Source: JAJEBT01 sp965214975
GTDB taxonomy: Bacteria; Pseudomonadota; Alphaproteobacteria; MPNO01; UBA830
Direction: 5' to 3'
DNA: 64,000 nt
NCBI GenBank assembly: GCA_965214975.1
Contig: OZ244055.1
Coordinates: 248,001 to 312,000 of the forward strand
Shown: piece after piece, positions 41,544 through 49,906 of the stretch
Layout: every line of letters starts with the position of its first letter
How positions within the stretch are numbered: position 1 is the first letter of the stretch
The notes under the pieces: model-generated
The model's input: the letters and a program-made list of their open reading frames with translations, nothing else
Told to the model about the DNA's origin: nothing
Database searches by the model: none
Translations under genes and position numbers: made by a program

Positions 41544-43540
41544 TGGCCACGACGCTGCGCATTCTCGGCTGGAAAGCCAAAGGACTGAGATGCCCGGATC
41601 ACGAGATCGACTTCTGCGCCGAGCGGGATCGGCCATTTCCTGTCTCGCTGATCCAGATGCCAAATGGCACGGGCAAGACGACCACGCTCGAGCTCCTCAG
41701 AACGGCCCTATCCGGCTCTCTTGATGGAATCGAGGATCCCACCGCCGTTAAAGAGTTCCGCAAGCCGGAGCCCGGGGTTGAGCGCGGAGAGTTCGCGCTT
41801 CGCTTGGAGCACGACGATCGGCCGCTGACGCTGATCCTTGAGTTCGACTTCGAGATGGGACGCGTCGCCTACAAGACCACATGGCGCGACGGTCAGGAGC
41901 TTGGCTTCAATCCCCCACAGCAGCTCCGGCGGTTCTTGAACGAAACCTTCGTGAATTTTTTCGTGTTCGACGGCGAGCTGGCCGACGACTTGCGGGATCC
42001 GAAGAAGACGGACGCTCGGAAGGCGATAGAAAGTCTGTTCCAGGTCGATCTCCTAGACGAGATGAAGCAATCGGTCGAAAAATATTGGGTGCTGCAGACC
42101 AGGAACGAGACCGCGAAGGGCCAGACCGGCCTCACACGAAGTCTGAACCGTCTTCAGAAGTGGTCGGTGCACCTGGATCTCCTGAAGCGGGGCAAGGCCA
42201 CCTTCGGGCGGAAGCTATCGGAGGCGGAGACACAGCTGCAGCAACTAGAGGCCAAGTATGAGAAGGAAATCAACAAGGAGGAAGACCGGGCCAAGAGGAT
42301 CTCGGAGGCGCGTCAGCATGTCAGAAGACTCCAGGACGGTGTTGCCGAGACGACAAGGACGGTCCTGGACAACATGCGGGAGCCGCAGGCCCTGTCGCCC
42401 GTGTTCGCGCGGGCGCTCATGGACCTCAAGTCGGGCCTCGATCGCGTGAAGCTTCCGGAGAGCGCCGCCCGGGAGTGGTTCGAGGAGTTGGCGGAGGAGG
42501 ACGAGTGCGTCTGCGGACGGCCGATCGGGGAGGACGTCCGGGCCGTCATCCGGGAACGCGCCAGGAACTATCTCGGCTCCGACAACGTCATCCTTCTCAA
42601 TCGCATCAAGACCGACATCTCGGAGGCCGCAGGCGCTTCCGCGAGCGGGCCGTCGGAGGAGCTGTCCCGGCGGCTTGAGGAACTGGCTGGACAGTCCAGA
42701 CGGTTGCAGGACGCCGAGAACGACTTCGTCCTGCTGCAGAGAGAGGCCGAGAAGGACGAGGCCATCAGAAATGTGCAGGTGGAGATCGACCGCCTGAAGA
42801 AAGAGCGAGACAAAATCCGGGAGGAGCTACGGAAATACGAGGACGGGGGCGGGAGGATTCCGACTGACAAGCTGAAGTCCATGGATCCGGAAAAGGTATT
42901 TTCGATCAGGGTCGCAGAGACCGCGAAAGCGTTCTTCCAGAAGGAGGTAGAGCGGCGCGAGGAAATCCGGAAGCTCGCGAGGCGGAGAGATGTCCTCGCC
43001 AAGATACTGGAGAAAGCCTACGCAACGGCGAAGCAGGAGATCGCGGGGGATATCCGGGACGAGACCAACAAGCGCGTCGCTCGGCTGATGCCGAACAACG
43101 ACATCCGTGTCGACCGGATCGACGGGGCCCTGCTGCTGCGGGGCCGGTCAAGCGGCAGCGCCGGCGAGAACCTGTCGGTGGGATATGCATTCCTGGCTAC
43201 CCTGTTCGACCGCGCCGGCGAGCACCATCTTCCGTTCGTGGTCGACAGCCCAGTCATTCCGATCGACCGCGACATCCGAGCTCCCATAGGCGACTTGTTG
43301 CCGAAGCTTGCCGGGCAGGTGATCGCGTTCATCATTTCGACGGAGCGCGACGTCTTCCTTCCTAGCCTGAAGGCGGCGAGCGACGACGGCGTGCAGTATA
43401 CGACGCTCTTCAGGAAGGACGTGGCCCGCTTCGATAGACAGGCAGCGGCGGTTTCAGAGGCAATCGAGACCGAGGATGGTTGCTGCGTACCTGGAGAGGA
43501 CTTCTTCGTCGAGTTTCAGGGAGAGGATGAGGACGTCTGA
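41543..43540 (+). CDS. DndD-like SMC/RecF-type ATPase
   Basis: A 665-residue ATPase built like DndD and Rad50/RecF: Walker A PNGTGKTT at 40-47, the FVFDGE motif at 140-145 that DndD also carries, two long coiled-coil stretches (about 165-290 and 370-500) around a CVC pair (322-324) that could act as a zinc-hook-like turn, and a C-terminal head with SAGENLSVGYAF (539-550) and Walker B PFVVDSP (564-570). It is clearly distinct from the dndD at 51436. Its gene is the third in the helicase operon and overlaps both neighbours, so it most likely powers the same complex. Confidence 0.85.
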   Translation: MATTLRILGWKAKGLRCPDHEIDFCAERDRPFPVSLIQMPNGTGKTTTLELLRTALSGSLDGIEDPTAVKEFRKPEPGVERGEFALRLEHDDRPLTLILEFDFEMGRVAYKTTWRDGQELGFNPPQQLRRFLNETFVNFFVFDGELADDLRDPKKTDARKAIESLFQVDLLDEMKQSVEKYWVLQTRNETAKGQTGLTRSLNRLQKWSVHLDLLKRGKATFGRKLSEAETQLQQLEAKYEKEINKEEDRAKRISEARQHVRRLQDGVAETTRTVLDNMREPQALSPVFARALMDLKSGLDRVKLPESAAREWFEELAEEDECVCGRPIGEDVRAVIRERARNYLGSDNVILLNRIKTDISEAAGASASGPSEELSRRLEELAGQSRRLQDAENDFVLLQREAEKDEAIRNVQVEIDRLKKERDKIREELRKYEDGGGRIPTDKLKSMDPEKVFSIRVAETAKAFFQKEVERREEIRKLARRRDVLAKILEKAYATAKQEIAGDIRDETNKRVARLMPNNDIRVDRIDGALLLRGRSSGSAGENLSVGYAFLATLFDRAGEHHLPFVVDSPVIPIDRDIRAPIGDLLPKLAGQVIAFIISTERDVFLPSLKAASDDGVQYTTLFRKDVARFDRQAAAVSEAIETEDGCCVPGEDFFVEFQGEDEDV

Positions 43541-44034
43541 TGGACTTCTTCATCCGGAAGACGGCCCGAGACTGGTTCCAGGGCATATGGGACGAGTTCA
43601 GCGCACTTCCGGGGGCGAAGGCCGCGCCAAATTTCGATGCCTTCTATTTCTGCTTCATAGCTGGCATCACCGCAAACCGGAAGAAGGATCTGCCAGCCGA
43701 CGAAACGGCGCAGCTCGTCCCGGAGTTTCCGGAGGCCTACAAGAGCCGGGGCGCACTGCTGGTCGCACTCTTCCTCAATCGGGAGATCCGGAGCCAGGGT
43801 GTGATGTTGACGGATTGGAAGAGAGTGCACGACGATATATCGAAGCTTGTCGATCCTCATGCGGCGAATCATCTCAGCGACTACGGCGTCCGCGAATTCA
43901 ACAAGTACTCCTTTGGGGGGTACGAGGTTCTTCTGGAATGGTTCGACGACGACCGGCCACGCTCGCTCGAGACGTTCCTGCGGACGTTCAAGCAAAAGCT
44001 GGACGAGGCCCATCCCATGGGAGGTGTCGGATAG
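43540..44034 (+). CDS. Hypothetical protein at end of the helicase-SMC operon
   Basis: A 164-residue protein whose ATG shares a base with the SMC stop. It has FDAFYFCFIAGITANRKKD, an acidic ADETAQLVPEFPEAY stretch, and a helical C terminus with FGGYEVLLEWFDDDRP. The size and a hydrophobic central helix recall the small subunits that follow SMC-like ATPases in defence operons (compare DndE after DndD), but no residue pattern ties it to DndE. Function unknown. Confidence 0.75.
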   Translation: MDFFIRKTARDWFQGIWDEFSALPGAKAAPNFDAFYFCFIAGITANRKKDLPADETAQLVPEFPEAYKSRGALLVALFLNREIRSQGVMLTDWKRVHDDISKLVDPHAANHLSDYGVREFNKYSFGGYEVLLEWFDDDRPRSLETFLRTFKQKLDEAHPMGGVG

Positions 44035-44137
44035 ACCTGCCAGAGAGGGGCGGCTCCGGGGCCGGCTGGCCCGGCCGAATCCTAGCGATCCAGGGGCTGC
44101 CCGGTTCGTTGAGCAACGATTCCGAAGCCGCTCGCGG

Positions 44138-44290
44138 TCGGGAATACGGGATGACGTTCGCGGAGTGGAACGCCTGTGCGGCACTGGAAGACTGCGGAGA
44201 TTACCGACCGGGTGACGAGGTCCGGGGACGTGATCGCAGGACGGTTATCAGCGTGGGCTGGGACGACGCACGAGCTTACTCGCGGGAGGC
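44138..44290 (+). pseudogene. Formylglycine-generating-enzyme-like (SUMF1) domain fragment
   Basis: About 50 codons read GMTFAEWNACAALEDCGDYR then RTVISVGWDDARAYSREAG. This is the FGE-sulfatase domain pattern (EVTFAEWDAC...PVINVSWDDAQAY). It has no start, no end and no catalytic-cysteine part, so it is a relic of a longer gene. Confidence 0.65.
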
Positions 44291-44736
44291 CGGCCCTTCT
44301 CCTTGCCTTGAACAAGCCGGGCACGTTCGTGGCCTCGCTGGCATCCGCCCTCCGAATGGCCATGCGCCGATAGGTGGCGATCACAGCGGACCGCGCGCCT
44401 CCCTTCTGTGGCGTCTCCGACCGGACAGAGCGGCGGCGCGGCGGTCTTCGGAGCGAGCACCGTCCCGGCGCGCTGCGGTCAAGGAGCGCCAGCGGCGCGG
44501 GCGGTCGCGCCGGATGGCCGACGCCCGTTGGTGCTCGGCGCGCTTCATCCGAAGGATCGGGGGGAGGGATGGTTCCCGGAGTGCGTCCTCGGCCTTGATC
44601 GCGCTTCGGGCTGTCCATAGATTGTCAGTTTGCCGATGACCTGCTTGTCTCGAAACGCAATCCGCTACCCGAAAAGAACGCCAACACCGCTGGCTCCTCC
44701 CAACAGGATCGCGATGAAACCCTTGGAGAATCCATT
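44291..44736 (+). other. Intergenic stretch, IS-scarred
   Basis: No gene is recognised. The first 300 bases are GC-rich with frames open on both strands but no motif; the last 130 bases return to the moderate composition of the following gene and probably carry its promoter, which I could not define. Confidence 0.35.
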
Positions 44737-46414
44737 ATGACGTTCGATTTCGACGCGGATAGCATCCGCAAGACTGTCGACGATGTGCTGGAGAAAGAGC
44801 GGAAATACAGGGAAGCATTGCGGCTTTTGCTCGACTGGCAGCGGGATAGGGAAGATCACAAGATTGCCTTGCCGGCGAAAATGGGTACCAGTAAGTCGTA
44901 TCTGATTTCGGTGTCTCTCGGATGGATAGCCGCAAACGTCTACTTTGCTCGCGACCTTCCGATATTCAAAAAGCATGTCCATGCGGACTCCAATACGATC
45001 AACATAAACGATATGACTGCAACCTACCTCCAGCAGAGGGCGCCCGATTACAGTCGGCAGCTGCCGATGGCGATGTACCTCGCGACCCGGGAGCATCACA
45101 AGTTCCCGCCCTTGCTGCTGGTGGCATATCAGGACTGGGTGTACGACGAAGGGCGTGACAATTGGGGTCCGGACGGGCGGGCTATGATGGGCTCCCTGAA
45201 CGTCGAGCGCTTGGACACTAGGGGCCTGCGTGGTCGATCTCGACGTCGCGACCACGAGCTACTTTGCGCTCGACGGCCAGCACCGTCTCATGGCTATCAA
45301 GGGGCTGAAGGACTTGCTGGATAACGGCAGGCTAAGCCCCAAGAGGAGGGACGGGTCGCCCATATCCGGCAAAGACGTGATGCGGGAGGAGATCGAGGGC
45401 TACTATGAGAAGAGAAGCCTCGATCTCAACCGGCTTCAGAGCGCCATGGATGAGCTCATTGGTGTCGAAATCATCCCGGCTGTCCAGGACCGGGAGACCT
45501 TTGGGGAGGCGGTTTCCCGGCTCCGGAACGTTTTCGTCGACGTGAACGAGAACGCAAAGCGGCTTGAGAAAGGTGAACTCGTCCTCTTGGAGGAGAACGA
45601 CGGGTTCAGGATCGTGGCGCGCACGGTGATGATCAAGCACAAACTGTTCAAGGGTCCGTTTGGATTATCGCTTAACGTTGACACCAAGCGCAATCAGATC
45701 TCGGAAGGCTCGAAGAGCTACACGACGCTTAACGCACTCGTGTCGATCACGGAGGGATACCTGGGATCGAAGCCGGAATTCAAGGACTGGAAAGATACCG
45801 TTCTCGGCCTGAAAGGCAGCTGCGGCGTGGGCTTTCTCCGACCGAACGACGACGAGATTGAAAGGGGGCTTTCGGTGATGACGGCGTATTTCGACGCGCT
45901 CGCGGAGCTGCCGTCCCATCGAAGCATAATCGCACATTTCGGATCAGAAACAGATTTCGATAAGGAAGACGAGTCCCCTTCCGGGCTACGTGGAGGAACC
46001 AAACAAAACATCTTGTTTCGCCCTATTGCTCAGGTAGCGCTGGCGCGGGCTGTGGCGCAGCTGGAAATCGATCAAGACGTGGACTTGGCAAAGTTAGTAG
46101 AGATCCTGTCACAGCACGAAACACTTGGAGATCTTCACCTTACTCGCAAGGAAGCTCCCTGGTTCGGCATTCTGTGCGATCCGATCGGAGAAAAGGTTCG
46201 GCGACAGAAGGAGTACGGAGATCTCTGCGTCGAGATGCTGGTTTATCTTCTGGGAGGCGGTTTCGTCGAGAATGAGGAACGGCAGGAGCGCTTGCGCGAC
46301 GACTTCTTCGAAGCTCGGAGAGGCATGACGGAGTCCAACGAGCCTATGGCCTGGAGTCTGTCGGGCCACCTGAAGACGAAGGACGAGTTCAGGCTTCCCG
46401 ACCCATGGCGGTAG
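44737..46414 (+). pseudogene. DGQHR-domain (DndB-like) gene split by a +1 frameshift
   Basis: Two overlapping frames together make one protein of about 558 residues. Frame one (ATG 44737) runs MTFDFDADSIRKTVDDVLEK through MAMYLATREHHKFPPLLLVA to SLNVERLD; frame two continues with VVDLDVATTSYFALDGQHRL, LRNVFVDVNENAKRL and further to 46414. The switch is near 45211-45222, around ACTAGGGG. Frame two could also start independently at GTG 45230 and is open from 45200. DGQHR proteins include DndB, the regulator of dnd operons. One extra base, a sequencing error, or programmed shifting could explain it. The last codons overlap the RelA/SpoT gene. Confidence 0.75.
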
Positions 46415-47376
46415 CTATGCACTTGGCTCCCGCGTCCGAGTGTTCGTCGCTCGACGAGCTGCGCTTCGGGAGCATGGGCGACATCAGGCGCGCCAGTAGG
46501 GAGTTTTCGAAAGATTTCGACAACGTCGAAGCACGGGAGGTGCTGGACTCCTACAGGCGGTACCGCCTCAACTGCATCCGGACAAGCCTGTCTCTTCTCG
46601 GGAGGGCCGACCTGCCGAAACGGATCCTGATCAGCGCCCGCCTGAAGCGTCTCGAAAGCGCGTACAGGAAGATGCGGAGAAGCCGGGATAAACCTCCGCC
46701 GTTGAACGGGATGGACGACGTCATCGGGTTTCGGGTCGTTTGCGAGTCGTTCGACGCCGCCGTTGCCCTCGGCGAGCGGATCGAGAACGAGGTGCCGGCT
46801 CGGACGAAGAACTACATCGAGGAGACCCACGAGGCCGGGATCGGCTACAGGGCGATACACGGGATCGCGAGATTCGGGCAGCCGTTGGGCGACGCGCACA
46901 TCACTGTGCGCTTCGAGATCCAGGTCAGGACTTGGTATCAGCATCTCTGGGCCTGCTGGTGCGAGAGCCATGGGGAACAGGCCAAGGAGGGGTTCACGAA
47001 CACCGAGCGTACCGATCGGGAGACCGTGGAACGCCTGAAGGAAGACCTGAACGACTGCTCGCGGAGGGTCGCCGTCTGGGAGAAGACGCATCGCAAGAAA
47101 AGACAGGCGGAGCTGCCGTCGTTCACTGGCCCCTACAAGCTCGCCGTCGCCTGGGTGAATCCACCCGAGGACTATGGCTTCCTCCCCTGCGGTACCGACG
47201 TCGACGCGGCCGTGAAGAACCTGCGCTATTTCGAGGGTCAGCGAGGGCTCCGGCCCTTGCTGCTCGTCGGAGTCGCGAACAGCCCCCATCTCAAGAACGT
47301 GCTGACGCGGACGCACCCGAACTTTGTGGGCGGCATGTTCCTCGATCCACAGCACTGGCTGCCGGACGGAGCATGA
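46405..47376 (+). CDS. RelA/SpoT-domain nucleotide pyrophosphokinase
   Basis: A 323-residue protein with a RelA/SpoT synthetase domain: RLKRLESAYRKM (79-90) for ATP binding, MDDVIGFRVV (103-112), GYRAIHG (147-153), and the catalytic-glutamate block FEIQVRTWYQHLW (170-182). No HD hydrolase, TGS or ACT domain is seen, so it resembles small alarmone synthetases or toxic SAS proteins with a C-terminal extension of 130 residues. ATG 46405 overlaps the DGQHR stop; ATG 46417 is possible. It may make (p)ppGpp-like nucleotides or pyrophosphorylate RNA. Its place in a dnd locus suggests a signalling or abortive role. Confidence 0.85.
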   Translation: MAVAMHLAPASECSSLDELRFGSMGDIRRASREFSKDFDNVEAREVLDSYRRYRLNCIRTSLSLLGRADLPKRILISARLKRLESAYRKMRRSRDKPPPLNGMDDVIGFRVVCESFDAAVALGERIENEVPARTKNYIEETHEAGIGYRAIHGIARFGQPLGDAHITVRFEIQVRTWYQHLWACWCESHGEQAKEGFTNTERTDRETVERLKEDLNDCSRRVAVWEKTHRKKRQAELPSFTGPYKLAVAWVNPPEDYGFLPCGTDVDAAVKNLRYFEGQRGLRPLLLVGVANSPHLKNVLTRTHPNFVGGMFLDPQHWLPDGA

Positions 47377-47412
47377 TCGCGCTGCCCGCCGTTGCCGATA
47401 CGCAGGCGGGCG

Positions 47413-48582
47413 TCAGGCGAGAGCCGCGATGCGGCGCGATACCGCTGGCCAGTCGACGTCGGGCGTCATGTGACACCAGGAGACCCGGACGGCACCCGCG
47501 ACGGCAGCCTCCGGGAGTCCCATGGCGGCAAGGACATGGCTCGGCTCGTAGCTTTGCGACGTACAAGCCGAACCGTTCGAGACCGCGACCAAATCCTTGA
47601 GGGCCACCATGAGCGCCTCCGCGTCTACACCCTCCATGGAAAAGTTCAGGACGTGTGGCATGACGCGCTCCGGATCGCCGTTCAAGCGGATACCGAGAGG
47701 GGAGAGGGCATCGAGCGCGTCAGATCGAATCTCCAAGCAGCGTCCGCGCCGGATCGCGTGGTCCCGCTTGGCGATCTCGGCGGCAAACCCCATGCCGGCG
47801 ATGAGCGGGACAGGCAGTGTTCCGTGCCGCAGGCCGCGCTCCTGTCCCCCGCCGAAGGAGATGGGCTTGAGCGGCGGTCGCCGGAAGCCGCGGCGGCGGA
47901 CGATCAGGCATCCCACGCCTACGGGACCGTAGATCTTGTGGGAGCTCACGCTGGTCATGTCGATGCGCCCGTTCCGCAACAGCTGCAAGTCCTTGCCGAA
48001 CCCTTGGGCGGCGTCGACATGGAAGTAAGCCGGGTGGTCCCCGAGAAGGTTCGCGATCTCGTCCAGGGGCTGAAGGACGCCGGTCTCATTGTTCGCGTGC
48101 ATGATCGAAACTAGGACGGTATCGGGACGAAGCATGCTAGCAACGGCCTCTGCTGACACCGCACCCGATACGTCGGGACGGACGAGAGAGACCTCGAAGC
48201 CGCGCTTCTCAAGCTCTTCCAGTGGTTCCAGGATCGCCTTGTGCTCCATGGCCGTCGAGACGACATGGCGGCGGTTTTCGCCGTCCGCGTGAGCCGCGAG
48301 ACCGAGGATCGCGATATTGTTGCTTTCAGTCGCGCCGCTCGTGAAGAGCACGTCCTCTGGCTCGGCGCGGACAACGGACGCCACCTGCTCGCGCGCCCTC
48401 TGGACGGTCTTCTTGGCTTGCAGCCCGTATTCGTGCGTCCTGCTGCCGGCGTTGCCCGGCACCTCGCTCCACAACCGGTGCATCTCCTCAAGCACAGCGG
48501 GCTCGATCGGAGTCGTCGCGTTGCAATCGAGGTAGACCGGGATGGCAACCCCGACCTGCGCGAAAGTGGCGGCATACCGCAT
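47413..48582 (-). CDS. dndA: Cysteine desulfurase DndA
   Basis: DndA removes sulfur from cysteine and hands it to DndC for DNA phosphorothioation. From ATG 48582 the product is 389 residues with YLDCNATTPIEP, the PLP-binding lysine 216 in SVSSHKIYGPVG, the ATESNN block near 85, and the catalytic cysteine 340 in SNGSACTSQSYEPSH. It is IscS-like, but its position divergent from dndBCDE supports DndA. The true start is uncertain because the reading frame extends upstream without conserved residues. It converges with the RelA/SpoT gene, 36 bases away. Confidence 0.92.
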   Translation of the reverse strand: MRYAATFAQVGVAIPVYLDCNATTPIEPAVLEEMHRLWSEVPGNAGSRTHEYGLQAKKTVQRAREQVASVVRAEPEDVLFTSGATESNNIAILGLAAHADGENRRHVVSTAMEHKAILEPLEELEKRGFEVSLVRPDVSGAVSAEAVASMLRPDTVLVSIMHANNETGVLQPLDEIANLLGDHPAYFHVDAAQGFGKDLQLLRNGRIDMTSVSSHKIYGPVGVGCLIVRRRGFRRPPLKPISFGGGQERGLRHGTLPVPLIAGMGFAAEIAKRDHAIRRGRCLEIRSDALDALSPLGIRLNGDPERVMPHVLNFSMEGVDAEALMVALKDLVAVSNGSACTSQSYEPSHVLAAMGLPEAAVAGAVRVSWCHMTPDVDWPAVSRRIAALA

Positions 48583-48684
48583 GGGTCGTTCCAGTCTGGC
48601 CGCCGCGGCCGGACAGGCGCTCCGAGCCGACGATGGGCTCGATCTCATAGCACTTCGCCGCGCTGGCGACAAATATGTCGGCTT

Positions 48685-48694
48685 GGGGGGGGGG
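48685..48694. repeat. Ten-base G homopolymer in the dndA-dndB spacer
   Basis: A run of ten G (ten C on the dndA strand) lies about 100 bases upstream of the dndA start. Such runs can slip in replication; just downstream on the dndA strand another frame stays open with protein-like composition. Confidence 0.8.
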
Positions 48695-48738
48695 CATCTG
48701 TCCGGGCACCTCTGCGGGTGATTCGAATCGCTACCTGG

Positions 48739-48805
48739 TTGACGGATGTTTGTATTGTATGTTAGATAAGTTTGTATCAAAACAAACATACAGCGGGAGG
48801 GTGCC
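48739..48805 (+). promoter_or_regulatory. dndB promoter with repeat operator and ribosome site
   Basis: TTGACG (48739-48744) and TTAGAT (48762-48767) are 17 bases apart. Within and after them lie an inverted repeat, TGTATGTT (48756-48763) and AACATACA (48785-48792), and a direct repeat of GTTTGTAT (from 48748 and 48770). The ribosome site GGGAGG precedes ATG 48806. DndB or the DGQHR protein may act here, since DndB is known to repress dnd operons. Confidence 0.65.
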
Positions 48806-49906
48806 ATGTCCGCCGACTTCGAGTATGTCTTCCCTGCCATTCGGGGCATTCAGGCACGAAAGGAGTACTATGCCTCCATGTGTCCCCTGCGGCTGATCCC
48901 AAAGCTGTTCATCTTCGACGGCGAAGAGCTCGCCCCCGAGCTCCGCGCTCAGCGCCACCTCAACAAGGCTCGTCTCCCGGAGATGTCCCGCTATGTGGCC
49001 GAGAACCCAGACGACTATGTCTTTTCTGCGATCACGGCTTCCATAGACGGCAACGTTCTTTTCGAACGCTTGAGCGAAGACGAGCGAGCAGACCGCGTCG
49101 GGCTCCTCCGCGTTCCGATGGCGGCCCGCTTCGTCATTAACGACGGACAGCACCGGCGCGGTGCCATCGAGATGGCGCTTGAGCAGCGTCCCGAGCTCGC
49201 CGACGAGACCATCGCGGTCGTCTTCTTCCGCGACACCGGGCTTGAGCGATGCCAGCAGATGTTCGCTGACCTCAACCGCTACGCCGTCCGCCCCTCCAAG
49301 TCGCTCGGGCTCCTCTATGACCACCGCAACGAAGTCGCGGAGCTCGCCAAGACGCTGATCAAGCGGTCGACGGTCTTCAGCGGCCTCGTGGAGCTTGAGA
49401 AAACTACGCTCTCGCGGCGTTCAGGACGATTGTTCACCCTGAGCGCCATCTACAACGCGACCGGCGAATTCCTGAGGGACTTCGACCTTGAGGATCCGCG
49501 GGAGGCGGCCGAGCTCACGCTCGCCTTCTGGGAGGCGGTTGCCCGTCACGTCAAGGAGTGGGAACATGTGCGGGCGGGGCGCGCCACGGCTGGCGAGATC
49601 AGAACCAACTACGTCCATACCCACGGCGTCGTGCTACAGGCGCTGGCCCGGACCGGGAACGCCCTTATCCGGCGACACCCAGAGGACTGGCCGAACAAGA
49701 TCGGGAGGATCTCGGACATCGACTGGAGACGCGACAACGGCGACCTCTGGGATGGCCGGGCATTGCTGGCGGGCAGGATCCGAATGTCCCAGAACAACGT
49801 TCTGCTGACCGCGAACGCCATCAAGACCCACCTCGGACTCCCGCTAACGCCCGACGAGCAACGGGTCGAGGACGCTTTCGCGAGGCACGGCCATGACGGC
49901 ATCTGA
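48806..49906 (+). CDS. dndB: DndB, DGQHR-domain regulator of phosphorothioation
   Basis: The 366-residue protein opens with SADFEYVFPAIRGIQARKEYY and has the family motif DGQHR at residues 113-117 in FVINDGQHRRGAIEMALE, then FADLNRYAVRPSKSL. DndB represses the dnd operon and tunes modification in known systems. Start ATG 48806 has a strong ribosome site. It overlaps dndC by 14 bases. It is different from the split DGQHR gene at 44737. Confidence 0.94.
   Translation: MSADFEYVFPAIRGIQARKEYYASMCPLRLIPKLFIFDGEELAPELRAQRHLNKARLPEMSRYVAENPDDYVFSAITASIDGNVLFERLSEDERADRVGLLRVPMAARFVINDGQHRRGAIEMALEQRPELADETIAVVFFRDTGLERCQQMFADLNRYAVRPSKSLGLLYDHRNEVAELAKTLIKRSTVFSGLVELEKTTLSRRSGRLFTLSAIYNATGEFLRDFDLEDPREAAELTLAFWEAVARHVKEWEHVRAGRATAGEIRTNYVHTHGVVLQALARTGNALIRRHPEDWPNKIGRISDIDWRRDNGDLWDGRALLAGRIRMSQNNVLLTANAIKTHLGLPLTPDEQRVEDAFARHGHDGI

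Noticed and set aside
39317..44034. DndFGH restriction genes
   Set aside because: The helicase has a PLD domain and not a HerA-like plan, and the ATPase is SMC-like; neither matches DndF or DndH as I know them.
46927..47126. Small minus-strand ORF within the RelA/SpoT gene
   Set aside because: It is the antisense of a gene with clear synthetase motifs.
47413..48849. A 478-residue DndA starting at 48849
   Set aside because: The extra N terminus runs antisense through the dndB promoter and start and is not protein-like; ATG 48582 fits the family start.
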